Notes: generated by a model not told the origin, from the sequence alone. 64,000 nucleotides of DNA from Ornithinimicrobium humiphilum (GCF_006716885.1 NZ_VFPU01000002.1:124001-188000), one strand, 5' to 3'; shown: positions 44,519-53,679, counted from the first letter of the stretch. Translations and numbers: made by a program.

Positions 44519-44757
44519 TCCTCGGGATCCTCTCCGTCGCCCTGGCACCGATCCTCGGACCGTTCGCCTGGGCGATGTCACGGACCGCCCTCAAGGAGGC
44601 CGACGCCTCCGCCCTGCCGGTCAGCAACCGCGCGCAGCTGCAGGCCGGGCTCGCGCTCGGCATCATCGGCACGGCGTTCCTGGCCCTCGGCATCCTCTCC
44701 GTGATGGTCCTGCTCGTCTTCGCCATCGGTGTCGCCGGCGCGGCCTCGATGGGCTGA
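44374..44757 (+). CDS. DUF4190-type membrane protein
   Basis: The 127-residue protein has a Pro/Gln/Gly-rich N-terminus (1-42) and two membrane segments (about 45-66 and 92-118) joined by a loop with SRTALKEADASALP, the DUF4190 pattern. Function is unknown. A TACCCT at 44362-44367 lies 6 nt before the ATG without a Shine-Dalgarno, so it is probably leaderless. It converges on the large lipase fusion gene 7 nt away. Confidence 0.82.
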   Translation: MHRFEPPPLPGQQGQAPGQGSTPGYGLGSQAPWGLPATTAHPRGTLVLILGILSVALAPILGPFAWAMSRTALKEADASALPVSNRAQLQAGLALGIIGTAFLALGILSVMVLLVFAIGVAGAASMG

Positions 44758-44764
44758 GCCCGCG

Positions 44765-46549
44765 TCAGTGAAGGTCGGCGCACCGGTCCTGCCGCGCGGG
44801 CCCGCCGGCCGGCACCCCCTCGAACCGCTCCGCCGTCCACGCGAGCAGCTCGGCCGTCGCCGGGGAGTCCGCCGCGACGAGCGACAGGTGGTCCCGCCCC
44901 GGATAGGTGCGGTAGTCCACCTGCTGCCCCTCGGCGCAGCGCGCCCGCACCCACTCCTGCTGCGCGGCCGGCGCGATCAGGGTGTCGGCCTCTCCCTGCC
45001 CGACGAGCAGGGGGACGGAGATCGGGCCGGGCGGCACGTTCTCGGCCAGCCGGCGCCCGAACGGGCCGGAGGTCGGGTCGCGGTCCCAGACCGGGCGGTC
45101 CAGCAGCAGCGCCTGGCCGGCCGAGACCAGCACCCCGCGCTCGGACAGGCACCGCTGCGCCATCTCCCGCACCAGCAGCTGGGCCCCCGGGCGCACGTAG
45201 TCCCCGAGCCGCACGTCGTCGTAGACGGAGGCGTAGGCCTGCACCACGTAGACGGCGAAGAGCGCCCCGACCGCGGACTCCTCGATGACCTGGACGAGGG
45301 CCTCGAGGTTGCTCGCCGGCGCCAGGGCGGCGACGCCGTCGAGGCGCAGCTCCGGCGCGTAGGTCGGCGCCAGGGCCCCGGTCCACAGGGCGGCGTGCCC
45401 GCCCTGGGAGTGGCCCCACACCACGGTGCGGTCGTCGAGCGTCACGCCGTCCGGCATCTCGTCGGCGACCTCGCGGGCGGCGCGGAGCGCGTCGAGCACC
45501 GACCGCCCCTCCCCCTGCCCGATGACGTAGGGGTGGGGCGACTCCGTGCCCAGCCCGACGTAGTCGCTCGCGACGAGCGCCCAGCCGCGGTCGACCACGT
45601 CCTCGAGGGCGAAGAGCGCGCCCGCCTCGAAGGGCTCGTCGAGCACCGACGGGGCGCAGCCGGGGGCCCACCCCGTCGTCCCGTGCGCCCACGCGACGAC
45701 GGGTGCCGGGCCGTCCGCGCCGGTCGGCACGACCACCAGTCCGCTGGCGACGGCGGGTATGCCGTCGTCCCGAGTCGTCGTGTAGAGGATCCGCCAGGCC
45801 CGCGCCCCGGCCGGGACCTTCCGGTCGAAGGGCTCGGCGCGCAGGAGGCGCCCCGGCTCGGCGGGCACCTCCGCGGGGACGGCGTAGAAGCCGTCGGGCT
45901 GCGGGTGGCCCCGCTGCACCAGGACGCCGACGGTCGCGAGCAGCAGCGCGCCGACGACCGCGAGGACCGCACCGGTGAGGCGGCGGGCGGGTCGGGCGGC
46001 GCCAGGAGGGCCAGCGGTCCGCCGCCGCACCAACCGGAACCCCTGCACGACCAGACGCACGCCGAAGGCCACAGCCAGCACGAGCAGCGTGACGTCGCGC
46101 CAGAGCAGCGCGAGGACCCCGACGACGACGAGTGCTCCTGAGCCGAGGAGGGTGGCCCAACGGTCCGCGCCCCTTGACCGCCAGCCCTGAGCCAGCCCCA
46201 GGGAACCGTCGACCACGAGCGTCGCGGCCACGACCAGGGTGAGCACCCCCAGTCCCGGCCCCGGCCACAGCAGCAGCGCGAGCGCGGCGACGAGCTGGAC
46301 CAGGCCCCGCAGCACGCCCCACGGGCGCCGGCCGCGCAGCAGGTCGCCCACGCCGGAGAGCACGAGGGCGCCGACGAGCAGCACGAAGAGCACCGCGAGC
46401 GACCGGAAGGGTCGCAGCGCGAGCACGGTCCCGGTCGCGACGAGCAGCACCCCGACGAGCACCCGCACGGCGGGGGGCCACCGGTCGGGGACGGCCCGCA
46501 GCCAGCCACGACTGCGACGCGCGCCCACGGGACCCTCTGCACTTTCCAC
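44765..46549 (-). CDS. Fusion of a DUF308/HdeD-like membrane domain and a secretory lipase
   Basis: The 594-residue protein has about six hydrophobic segments in residues 28-175 (HdeD/DUF308 pattern RPFRSLAVLFVLLVGALVL) and one more at 192-210. A soluble alpha/beta-hydrolase domain follows (about 230-590) with the oxyanion region WAHGTTGWAPGCAPS, nucleophile GHSQGGHAALW, and Asp and His in GEADTLIAP and GRDHLSLVA. The hydrolase part matches the Lip/tannase-like secretory lipases. A GTG at 46549 lies 6 nt after a TAGAGT, so it is probably leaderless. Fusion of the two parts would tether the lipase at the outer membrane face. Confidence 0.82.
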   Translation of the reverse strand: MESAEGPVGARRSRGWLRAVPDRWPPAVRVLVGVLLVATGTVLALRPFRSLAVLFVLLVGALVLSGVGDLLRGRRPWGVLRGLVQLVAALALLLWPGPGLGVLTLVVAATLVVDGSLGLAQGWRSRGADRWATLLGSGALVVVGVLALLWRDVTLLVLAVAFGVRLVVQGFRLVRRRTAGPPGAARPARRLTGAVLAVVGALLLATVGVLVQRGHPQPDGFYAVPAEVPAEPGRLLRAEPFDRKVPAGARAWRILYTTTRDDGIPAVASGLVVVPTGADGPAPVVAWAHGTTGWAPGCAPSVLDEPFEAGALFALEDVVDRGWALVASDYVGLGTESPHPYVIGQGEGRSVLDALRAAREVADEMPDGVTLDDRTVVWGHSQGGHAALWTGALAPTYAPELRLDGVAALAPASNLEALVQVIEESAVGALFAVYVVQAYASVYDDVRLGDYVRPGAQLLVREMAQRCLSERGVLVSAGQALLLDRPVWDRDPTSGPFGRRLAENVPPGPISVPLLVGQGEADTLIAPAAQQEWVRARCAEGQQVDYRTYPGRDHLSLVAADSPATAELLAWTAERFEGVPAGGPARQDRCADLH

Positions 46550-46605
46550 GGTCAGACTCTAGGGAGTGCCCGTCCGCCGGCGCCGTGCACGTCCGCAGAC
46601 GCAGA

Positions 46606-46636
46606 GGTGCCCGGTGACCATCGGCCACCGGGCACC
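46606..46636 (-). terminator. Terminator of the LVIVD-protein gene
   Basis: An 11-bp stem (GGTGCCCGGTG with its complement) and 9-nt loop lie 50 nt beyond the stop. A second weaker hairpin (CACCCTC/GAGGGTG) lies closer to the stop. Confidence 0.65.
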
Positions 46637-46687
46637 CCTGGTGTCACGGGACGGTGTCACCCTCGGGCGAGGGTGTCAGCCTGCGGT

Positions 46688-48478
46688 TCAGCTCTTCGCA
46701 GCCAGGGCCTTGATCGCCTTGACGACGTCGGAGCCCGCCGGGAGGCCCGACTTCTTCACCGCGTTGTCGAACTGGGCCTTGACGGCGTTGCCGTTCGCAC
46801 CCTTGCCCTTGACGTGCTCGGCCTGGTCGACGTGCTTGCGCACCTCGGTGAGGGCCTTGCCCGAGAGGTCGCCGCTGCGCTCGGCCTGGTCGACGTAGGA
46901 CCGGACCACAGCGAAGCTCGGGGCGTGGGTGATCCGCGGCTGGGCCTGGGCGTTGAACTGCTCGAACCGGACCTCGGAGGCCGCCTCGATCTCGTTGGCG
47001 CTCAGGAACGCGCTCGGGGTCAGCGCGAGGCTGTCGAAGCCGCGCTGGATCTCGCTGCCGTAGGCGTGGCCGTTGTACCAGTAGGTCGACCAGTACCCGC
47101 CCAGGATGAGGCTGGTCGGGCTGTTCGGGCCGCGGTCGAAGAAGGCGATCTCGACCGGGTTGGCGCTGTCGGTGAAGTCGAAGACCGACGTCCCGCCCTG
47201 GTACCAGGCCTGGACCATGATGTCGCGGCCGGGGACCGGGACCAGCGAGCCGTTGTGCGCCACGCAGTTCTCCTGGGCCGTCTGCGGCACCGGCAGCTTG
47301 TAGTAGCTGCGGAACTCGAGCTTGCCGTCGACGATGTCGAAGATCGCGTTGGCGCCCCAGTCCATCCGGTCCTGCTCGCGGCAGCGAGCGCCGCTGCCGC
47401 CGCCCCACTCGTCGGTGAAGACGACCTTGGTGCCGTCGTTGTTGAAGGTGGCCGAGTGCCAGTAGGCGAAGTTGGGGTCGATCACGGCGTCGACGCGCTT
47501 CGGGTTGGTGGGGTCGCTGATGTCGATCAGGATCCCGTTGCCCTCGCAGGCGCCGGCGGCCAGCCCGATCTCGGGATAGGCCGTGATGTCGTGGCAGGCG
47601 TCGGTCGCCGAGGTGCTCTGCGTGCCCGGGCCGTGGGTGCCGCCGGGCCACAGGCCCGCCGGGCTGCCGGTCGCGGCGTCGGTGAACAGCCGAGCCTTGT
47701 TGACGACCGCCGCGTTCTGCGGGGCGTTCAGCGGCACCTTGATGACCTCGACGAGGAAGCGCGACCCGAGGATCGGGTTGCCGTCGGCGTCGAGCTGCGA
47801 CTCGAGGGTGTTGCCGTTGACGTTGGTGCAGCCACCGGGGACGTTGGGGCTCGTCGTGCGCGCCCCACCGGTGCCCGAGACGTAGACGTAGACGTTCTGC
47901 GCGTCGTCCGGGTCCTCGACGACGGTGTGGGTGTGCGAGCCGCGGCAGGTCTGGACGGCCTGGACCTGCACGGGGTTGGCGATGTCGCTGATGTCGAAGA
48001 TCCGCACCCCGCGGAAGTTCTGCGGGTCGTTGGTCGGCGTGCTGGAGGCGGTGCCGCAGTCGAGGCGGCCGGGGGCCGACTCGACCGACATGAACAGCAG
48101 GTCGCCGTAGACCGAGACGTCGCCCTGGCCTCCCGGGCAGACGTAGCTCAGCGTGCGCGCGGGGGCGGCCGGGTCGCTGATGTCGTAGATCTCGAACCCG
48201 AAGTAGTTGCCCTGGATCGCGTAGTCACCCGTGAAGGCGAGGTCCGAGCTGTATGCGGTCGAGCCCGCGAAGTCGCCCTGCTTGGGCGTCGCGGACAGCA
48301 GCGCGAGGTTGCTCGCGGCCTGCTCGGCGTCGTGGAGGCCGGCGCCCAACCCGATGCGTGGGTCGGTCTCGTCGGCTCCGGCCGTGGCGGCGCTCATCAT
48401 CGAGAGCCCGACTGCCATCGCGCCGACGGCGGCGAGCGTGCGGGTGCGCCACGGGGACTTCTGGAGTGGTCGTGTCAT
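46688..48478 (-). CDS. Secreted LVIVD-repeat protein
   Basis: The 596-residue protein has a signal peptide (cleavage near AGADET), then a beta-propeller-like body with LVIVD-type turns (YDISDPAAPARTL, FDISDIANPVQV, DISDPTNPKRV) and several Cys pairs. The last 75 residues (from about SYVDQAERSGDLSGKAL) form a helical module like the FIMAH domain that anchors or links extracellular enzymes. The function is unknown; the propeller suggests ligand binding at the surface. A different propeller lipoprotein occurs at 4153-6177, but the two are not close homologues by eye. Confidence 0.88.
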   Translation of the reverse strand: MTRPLQKSPWRTRTLAAVGAMAVGLSMMSAATAGADETDPRIGLGAGLHDAEQAASNLALLSATPKQGDFAGSTAYSSDLAFTGDYAIQGNYFGFEIYDISDPAAPARTLSYVCPGGQGDVSVYGDLLFMSVESAPGRLDCGTASSTPTNDPQNFRGVRIFDISDIANPVQVQAVQTCRGSHTHTVVEDPDDAQNVYVYVSGTGGARTTSPNVPGGCTNVNGNTLESQLDADGNPILGSRFLVEVIKVPLNAPQNAAVVNKARLFTDAATGSPAGLWPGGTHGPGTQSTSATDACHDITAYPEIGLAAGACEGNGILIDISDPTNPKRVDAVIDPNFAYWHSATFNNDGTKVVFTDEWGGGSGARCREQDRMDWGANAIFDIVDGKLEFRSYYKLPVPQTAQENCVAHNGSLVPVPGRDIMVQAWYQGGTSVFDFTDSANPVEIAFFDRGPNSPTSLILGGYWSTYWYNGHAYGSEIQRGFDSLALTPSAFLSANEIEAASEVRFEQFNAQAQPRITHAPSFAVVRSYVDQAERSGDLSGKALTEVRKHVDQAEHVKGKGANGNAVKAQFDNAVKKSGLPAGSDVVKAIKALAAKS

Positions 48479-48703
48479 GCGGGTATCGCCCTTCGGATCA
48501 TCGTTGATCGGGTGGTCGTGCCCTGCACGGGCGGAGGCGCACCCAGCGACCCCTCAGGGGGTTGCTCGATGCACTCCCCCCGCCGGTATGCAGTTGTGCA
48601 GTCTGAACGTAACGGTGATCACAGTCCTCGCGCCAGGGGCAGCGGGGCGGACGGTCAGAAATCGAGAAGCGGGCCGCGCCGCGGCATGGCTAGCGTGAGG
48701 GAC

Positions 48704-49228
48704 ATGACGATCTCGTTCCGCTCCTCCGCCCGGCTGGTCAACGGGCGGTGCATCGTGCAGCTCCCCGAGGACGCCAGCGCCGCGCTGCCCTCGCGGGGCC
48801 AGGTGGCCGTCGACGCCGTGATCGGCGGACGCCCCGTCGCGACGGTGCTGGAGCCCGACGGCCGCAAGGGGCACTGGATCTCGGTCGCCGAGGACCTGCA
48901 GGACGGCCTCGGCCTGACCGACGGCGACCCGGTCGCGGTCGACCTCGAGATCCGCAGCACCTGGCCCGAGCCGCAGCTGCCCGACGACCTCGCCGAGGCG
49001 CTGGCGGGGGCGCCGGACCTCGCCGACGTCTGGCAGGACATCACCCCGATGGCCCGCTGGGAGTGGGTCCGCTGGGTGGGCGCGACCCGCAACCTCGCGA
49101 CCAGGCAGCGCCGCGTCGAGGTCACCCTCTCCAAGCTGCGCGACGGCAAGCGCCGCCCCTGCTGCTTCGACCTCGCCTCCTGCACCGACCCCGAGCTCTC
49201 CCGCAGCGGCAAGCTCGTCGTGGGCTGA
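48704..49228 (+). CDS. YdeI/DUF1905-type protein
   Basis: The 174-residue protein has an N-terminal beta domain (about 1-90; FRSSARLVNGRCIVQLPEDASAALPSRGQVAV, DUF1905 pattern) and a C-terminal helical YdeI-like region (PMARWEWVRWVGATRNLATRQRRVEVTLSKL). Such proteins are annotated as bacteriocin-protection or OmpD-associated, without firm biochemical evidence. TAGCGT at 48691-48696 is 7 nt before the ATG, suggesting leaderless translation. It is followed by a very strong terminator. Confidence 0.85.
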   Translation: MTISFRSSARLVNGRCIVQLPEDASAALPSRGQVAVDAVIGGRPVATVLEPDGRKGHWISVAEDLQDGLGLTDGDPVAVDLEIRSTWPEPQLPDDLAEALAGAPDLADVWQDITPMARWEWVRWVGATRNLATRQRRVEVTLSKLRDGKRRPCCFDLASCTDPELSRSGKLVVG

Positions 49229-49260
49229 GGCACCCGGCCACGGGCGACGTCCCCGCGCAC

Positions 49261-49301
49261 GACGAAGGGGCCGGACCTCGTGGAGGTCCGGCCCCTTCGT
49301 C
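49261..49301. terminator. Strong bidirectional terminator
   Basis: A 19-bp perfect stem with a 3-nt loop lies between the YdeI-type gene (plus) and tRNA-Ser(CGA) (minus), so it can stop transcription from both sides. Confidence 0.8.
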
Positions 49302-49323
49302 CCGGCGTCGGGCGCCGGCTGCG

Positions 49324-49410
49324 CGGTGGCGGTGGGATTTGAACCCACGGAGGACTTGCGCCCTCACACGCTTTCGAGGCGTGCTCCTTAGGCCGCTCGG
49401 ACACGCCACC
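49324..49410 (-). tRNA. tRNA-Ser (anticodon CGA)
   Basis: The 87-nt minus-strand sequence has the acceptor stem GGTGGCG/CGCCACC, an anticodon loop CTCGAAA with anticodon CGA (reads UCG), a long variable arm and the T arm GGGTTCAAATCCC. CCA is not encoded. It is downstream of tadA on the same strand. Confidence 0.93.
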
Positions 49411-49500
49411 GCCGGACAGGTTACCCGACGGTGCAGGACAGCCTGAAATCGCGTCCGGGGCCGACCACGGACCTCTCTCCCGAGCCCGCCGCCTGGCTCG

Positions 49501-50013
49501 TCAACCCCGCCGCCGCCCGAAGAAGTCCACCAGCAGCCGCCCGCACTCCTCCTCGAGGATCCCGCCGACGACCTCCGGGCGGTGCAGGGCGCGGCGGTCC
49601 CGGGGCAGGTCCCACACCGACCCGCAGGCGCCGGCCTTCGGGTCCCAGGCCCCCAGCACGATCCGGTCCACACGGGCGAGCACGGCCGCGCCGGCGCACA
49701 TCGCGCACGGCTCGAGCGTGACGACGAGGCTGCAGCCGTCCAGCCGCCACGCACCCAGTGCCGCGCCGGCCCGGCGCAGGGCCACCACCTCGGCGTGCCC
49801 CGTGGGGTCGTGCTCGACCTCACGCAGGTTGTGCCCCCGCCCCAGGACCGAGCCGTCCGGACCCACCACGACGGCCCCGATCGGCACGTCGCCGGAGGCG
49901 CCCACGGCCTCCGCCTCGCCGAGCGCGAGGCGCATCCAGGCGGCATACCCCTCCTGGGCCCAGGCGGTCCCGGCCGGATTCGGCCCGGGCAGGGTGTGCT
50001 GCGGATCGGTCAC
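49501..50013 (-). CDS. tadA: tRNA adenosine(34) deaminase
   Basis: TadA converts A34 to inosine in tRNA-Arg(ACG), which is encoded in this window at 62602-62674. The 170-residue zinc enzyme has the HAE (GHAEVVALR) and PCAMC ([10 protein letters not shown]) motifs and the family end [22 protein letters not shown]. The N-terminal extension of about 20 residues is typical for actinobacteria. The GTG at 50013 lies 7 nt after a CAGACT that may act as -10 and overlaps the upp promoter; the two start codons are 17 bp apart on opposite strands. Confidence 0.92.
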   Translation of the reverse strand: MTDPQHTLPGPNPAGTAWAQEGYAAWMRLALGEAEAVGASGDVPIGAVVVGPDGSVLGRGHNLREVEHDPTGHAEVVALRRAGAALGAWRLDGCSLVVTLEPCAMCAGAAVLARVDRIVLGAWDPKAGACGSVWDLPRDRRALHRPEVVGGILEEECGRLLVDFFGRRRG

Positions 50014-50017
50014 GACC

Positions 50018-50026
50018 TAGAGTCTG
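50018..50026. promoter_or_regulatory. Overlapping divergent -10 boxes of tadA and upp
   Basis: TAGAGT at 50018-50023 is 7 nt before the upp ATG. AGTCTG at 50021-50026 reads CAGACT on the minus strand, 7 nt before the tadA GTG. The boxes overlap by 3 bp. Confidence 0.45.
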
Positions 50027-50030
50027 TCCC

Positions 50031-50669
50031 ATGCGCGTCCACGTTGCCGACCACCCGCTCATCGCCCACAAGCTGACCTACCTGCGGGACAGGCGGACCG
50101 ACACGCCGACCTTCCGCCGGCTCACCGACGAGCTCGTGACGCTGCTCGCCTACGAGGCGACGCGTGACGTCCGGGTGACGCCCTTCGACATCGAGACCCC
50201 CGTGGCGCCGACCACCGGCATCCACCTGTCGACCCCCAAGCCGCTCGTCGTGCCGATCCTGCGCGCCGGCCTGGGGATGCTCGACGGCATGATGCGCATG
50301 CTCCCCACCGCCGAGGTCGGCTTCCTCGGCATGCTGCGCAACGAGGAGACGCTGCAGGCGCACACCTACGCCAACCGTCTGCCGGACGACCTCGACGCGC
50401 GCCAGTGCTACGTCCTGGACCCGATGCTGGCCACCGGCGGCACCCTGGCCGCGGCCATCCGCTACCTCGTGGAGCGCGGCGCCGACGACATCACCGCGAT
50501 CACCCTGCTCTCGGCCCCCGAGGGCATCGAGCGCCTCCAGGCCGACCTCGCCGACGTGGGCGCCCCCGTCACCGTCGTCACGGGGGCCATCGACGAGCGC
50601 CTCAACGACCAGGGCTACATCGTCCCGGGCCTCGGCGACGCCGGCGACCGCCTCTACGGCATCGTCTGA
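50031..50669 (+). CDS. upp: Uracil phosphoribosyltransferase
   Basis: Upp salvages uracil with PRPP to UMP. The 212-residue protein has the family pattern: [38 protein letters not shown], the PRPP loop [14 protein letters not shown] and the C-terminal uracil site [16 protein letters not shown]. The ATG at 50031 is exactly 7 nt after TAGAGT, fitting leaderless translation; the open frame upstream overlaps tadA and is not conserved. The aminotransferase gene follows after 8 nt and is likely co-transcribed. Confidence 0.96.
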   Translation: MRVHVADHPLIAHKLTYLRDRRTDTPTFRRLTDELVTLLAYEATRDVRVTPFDIETPVAPTTGIHLSTPKPLVVPILRAGLGMLDGMMRMLPTAEVGFLGMLRNEETLQAHTYANRLPDDLDARQCYVLDPMLATGGTLAAAIRYLVERGADDITAITLLSAPEGIERLQADLADVGAPVTVVTGAIDERLNDQGYIVPGLGDAGDRLYGIV

Positions 50670-50677
50670 GGAGGAGC

Positions 50678-51841
50678 ATGCGGGTCTCGCAGCGGTCCTC
50701 CGTCGAGCCCTTCCACGTGATGGAGGTGCTCAAGGCCGCCGCCGAGCGTCAGCGGACGCACGGCGACGTCATCATGCTGTGCGCCGGGCAGCCGTCCACC
50801 CCGGCGCCGGAGCCCGCCCTCGAGGCGGCGGTCGCGGCGACGACCACGCAGGTGCTCGGCTACACCGAGTCCAACGGCATCCTGCCGCTGCGCCACGCGA
50901 TCGCCGACCACCACCGTGACACCGCCGGCGTCGACGTCTCCCCCGACGACGTCGTGGTCTTCCCCGGCTCCTCGGGCGCCTTCACCGCGCTCTTCCTCGC
51001 CGCCTTCGACGTGGGCGACACGGTGGCGATGACCCGCCCCGGCTATCCCGCCTACCGCAACACCCTGCAGGCGCTGGGCTGCGAGGTGCTCGAGCTCGAC
51101 TGCGGGCCCGAGACCCGCTACCAGCCGACCGTGGAGATGCTCGACGCCCTCGACGAGCCGCCCGCCGGCCTCATCGTCGCCTCCCCGGCCAACCCGACCG
51201 GCACGATCATCGACGCGGACGTCCTGGCCGACCTCGCCCGGTGGTGCGAGGAGCACGGCACCCTGCTCGTCAGCGACGAGATCTACCACGGGCTCTCCTA
51301 CGGCCGTCCGACCGCGAGCGCCTGGCAGACCTCCCGCGAGGCCGTCGTGGTGGGCTCGGTGAGCAAGTACTTCTCGATGACCGGCTGGCGCATCGGGTGG
51401 CTGCTGGCCCCCGCCGCGCTGCGTCGGCCGCTCGAGGTGCTCACCGGCAACCTCAACATCTGCCCGCCCACCGTCGCGCAGTACGCCGCGCTCGGTGCCT
51501 TCACCCCGCAGGCGGGCGCCGAGCTCGACGGCCACCGTGAGAGGTATGCCGCCAACCGCGAGCTGCTGATCCGCCGGCTCCCCGAGATCGGGCTGCGCGA
51601 CTACGCCCCGCCGGACGGCGCCTTCTACGCCTGGTGCGACATCGGCCACCTCACCGACGACTCCGTGCGGTGGTGCGCCGACCTGCTGGCCGACTGCGGC
51701 GTCGCCCTCACCCCCGGCGTCGACTTCGACACGGTCGAGGGCCACCGCAAGGTGCGGCTGAGCTTCGCCGGGTCGACCGCCGAGGTCGACGAGGCGCTGG
51801 ACCGGATGGCGGCCAGCCCGTTGCTGCGCCCGCGCGGCTGA
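50678..51841 (+). CDS. PLP-dependent class I/II aminotransferase
   Basis: The 387-residue protein is a fold-type I aminotransferase with GYTESNGILPLR near the start, ASPANPTGTIID, SDEIYHGLSYG and the PLP lysine in SVSKYFSMTGWRIGW. It resembles aspartate or aromatic/alanine aminotransferases of the alpha family. The substrate cannot be assigned. The start has GAGGAG just before the ATG. Position behind upp suggests only a shared transcript. Confidence 0.92.
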   Translation: MRVSQRSSVEPFHVMEVLKAAAERQRTHGDVIMLCAGQPSTPAPEPALEAAVAATTTQVLGYTESNGILPLRHAIADHHRDTAGVDVSPDDVVVFPGSSGAFTALFLAAFDVGDTVAMTRPGYPAYRNTLQALGCEVLELDCGPETRYQPTVEMLDALDEPPAGLIVASPANPTGTIIDADVLADLARWCEEHGTLLVSDEIYHGLSYGRPTASAWQTSREAVVVGSVSKYFSMTGWRIGWLLAPAALRRPLEVLTGNLNICPPTVAQYAALGAFTPQAGAELDGHRERYAANRELLIRRLPEIGLRDYAPPDGAFYAWCDIGHLTDDSVRWCADLLADCGVALTPGVDFDTVEGHRKVRLSFAGSTAEVDEALDRMAASPLLRPRG

Positions 51842-51970
51842 GCGCGTCACCGCTGCAGGCCGAACCACCCAGCGCCGACACGCGCGGGGTGGCGGTACCG
51901 CATACCCGGTCACTTCTGTCACACTGGCACCAGACCTGTGACCCCTCACCCCTTCCGACTGGAGGACTGC

Positions 51971-52141
51971 ATGCCGCCCACGGTCAAGAAGGTGCTGCAC
52001 TGGATCGTGTGGGGGTTCCTGATCTACGCGATCATCACGAACCCCGACCGGGCGGCCGACATCGTCGGTGCCGTGTGGGACATCATCAGCCAGGGCGTGC
52101 TCAACATCGGTCGGTTCTTCAACAACCTGCTGGGGAGCTGA
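51971..52141 (+). CDS. Small single-TM protein
   Basis: The 56-residue protein has one hydrophobic helix (VLHWIVWGFLIYAII) and an amphipathic C-terminal helix (DIVGAVWDIISQGVLNIGRFFNNLL). GGAGG lies 6 nt before the ATG. It immediately precedes the PH-domain membrane protein (13 nt), so they probably form an operon. Function unknown; the frame could start 11 codons earlier. Confidence 0.7.
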   Translation: MPPTVKKVLHWIVWGFLIYAIITNPDRAADIVGAVWDIISQGVLNIGRFFNNLLGS

Positions 52142-52154
52142 CGGGGGGACCGGC

Positions 52155-52979
52155 GTGACCTCCCCCGCCCAGGTCCGCATCAGCCGGCGGATCCTCGACC
52201 GCTACCTCCTCGACGAGGAGACACCGGTGGTGGCGACGCGCTCCCACTGGGCCAAGCTCACCGAGCCCTTCCTCACCGCGTTCGTGGCGCTGCTGGCGGT
52301 CGGCGCGCTGACCGCGACCCTCGACGCCCGCACGGAGATGCTCGGCACCGTGCTGTGGTGCCTGTGGTTCGTGGTCGCCGGGCGGGCGGTGTGGCGGCTG
52401 CTGGAGTGGCACAACGAGTGGTTCGTCGCGACCGACCGGCGGCTGCTGCTCGTCTACGGCCTGCTCACCCACAAGGTGGCGATGATGCCGCTGCGCAAGG
52501 TGACGGACATGAACTACGGCCGCTCCATCCTGGGCCGGATGCTCGGCTACGGGCAGTTCATCATGGAGTCCGCCGGCCAGGACCAGGCGATGCGGGTCAT
52601 CAGCTGGGTGCCCAACCCCGACGAGAAGTACCGCCGCATCTGCGCGACGATCTTCGGCCCGGAGGGGGCCGACGAGGACGACGCCGGCCCGCGGCGGGTG
52701 CACGAGGCCTTCGACCAGGAGGTCGAGCCGGACCCGTGGGAGATCTCCTACGACGACCAGGAGCCCTCGGTCGTCGACCGCTTCGACCCCGACGTCGTCC
52801 ACGTCCAGGTGCGGCGGCGGCAGGCGGCCCCGCGGCGCTCCCGCTGGGAGGACGAGGTCGGGCCCGAGGACCTGCCCTCGGACTGGGAGTGGGTGGGTCG
52901 GGAGGCGCAGCGCGCCCGCGGCGCGACCCGCCGGCGCAGCGTCGCCGTCGACCCCGACCCGACGCCGCCCTGGCGCTGA
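52155..52979 (+). CDS. Bacterial PH-domain (YdbS-like) membrane protein
   Basis: The 274-residue protein has two membrane segments (about 38-58 and 65-83), then a bPH2 domain (about 90-165; NEWFVATDRRLLLVYGLLTHKVAMMPLRKVTDM) and an acidic tail with Arg-rich ends. bPH2 proteins are common in actinobacteria; no function is established. A GTG at 52155 starts the protein 13 nt after the small TM gene. It converges on the next gene. Confidence 0.85.
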   Translation: MTSPAQVRISRRILDRYLLDEETPVVATRSHWAKLTEPFLTAFVALLAVGALTATLDARTEMLGTVLWCLWFVVAGRAVWRLLEWHNEWFVATDRRLLLVYGLLTHKVAMMPLRKVTDMNYGRSILGRMLGYGQFIMESAGQDQAMRVISWVPNPDEKYRRICATIFGPEGADEDDAGPRRVHEAFDQEVEPDPWEISYDDQEPSVVDRFDPDVVHVQVRRRQAAPRRSRWEDEVGPEDLPSDWEWVGREAQRARGATRRRSVAVDPDPTPPWR

Positions 52980-53010
52980 GCCCTGCCCCGACCGGGGCGT
53001 TGACCGAGGC

Positions 53011-53631
53011 CTACGCCGGGTCGACGTCCAGCACCCAGCGCTCGCCCTCGGGGCGGAAGCCGATCCGCCCGTAGTAGGGGTTGCGCATGCCGGCCGGCGA
53101 GAGCACCCGGCGGATGCCGCGCCCGGAGAACAGCCCGGAGTCGCGGAAGACGAACTCCCCCGGCGAGAAGTCGCGGTAGGGCGGAGCGACCCAGTCCAGC
53201 AGCACCTCGGCGGTGTCCTCCCCCGCGCTGCGGGCCAGCACGACACCGACCGTGGCGTCGTCCTTCATCACGAGGTAGGACGCGTCGACCGACTCCGGGT
53301 GGAAGCTGAAGGTGGGCTGCGTCCTCGCGATGTCGTCGCGGTAGCGGTCGAGGACGTAGCGGAGGTAGGCGTCGTCGGGGCGCACCTCGACGACGGCGTA
53401 GTGGCGGTCGTCGTGGCGGGTGCGCAGCATCCTCCAGAGGAAGACGACGTTGATGAGGGCCAGCACGACGTTGAGCCCCACCATGGGCCACACGCCGACG
53501 GTCGAGTTGTACACCAGCAGCACCAGGCAGCCCACGAGGTTGACCAGCCGCAGGCGGAGCAGACGGGTCTGCAGCAACGAGACGACGAGGATGGCCGAGC
53601 CGGTCCAGCCGAGGACCTCGATCCAGTTCAC
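53011..53631 (-). CDS. YgjV-like membrane protein
   Basis: The 206-residue protein has three or four hydrophobic helices in its first 75 residues (MNWIEVLGWTGSAILVVSLL, NLVGCLVLLVYN, VVLALINVVFLW) and a soluble C-terminal part resembling a GNAT-like acetyltransferase fold (AVVEVRPDDAYLRYVLDRY and NPYYGRIGFRPEGERWVLDV). TAATGT on the minus strand ends 6 nt before the GTG at 53631, so translation is probably leaderless. Divergent from def. Enzymatic activity is not proven by any motif. Confidence 0.75.
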   Translation of the reverse strand: MNWIEVLGWTGSAILVVSLLQTRLLRLRLVNLVGCLVLLVYNSTVGVWPMVGLNVVLALINVVFLWRMLRTRHDDRHYAVVEVRPDDAYLRYVLDRYRDDIARTQPTFSFHPESVDASYLVMKDDATVGVVLARSAGEDTAEVLLDWVAPPYRDFSPGEFVFRDSGLFSGRGIRRVLSPAGMRNPYYGRIGFRPEGERWVLDVDPA

Positions 53632-53679
53632 GGCCTCACATTAGGGCCAGTCGGGCCGGCGTCCCTAGAATCTCGCTCC

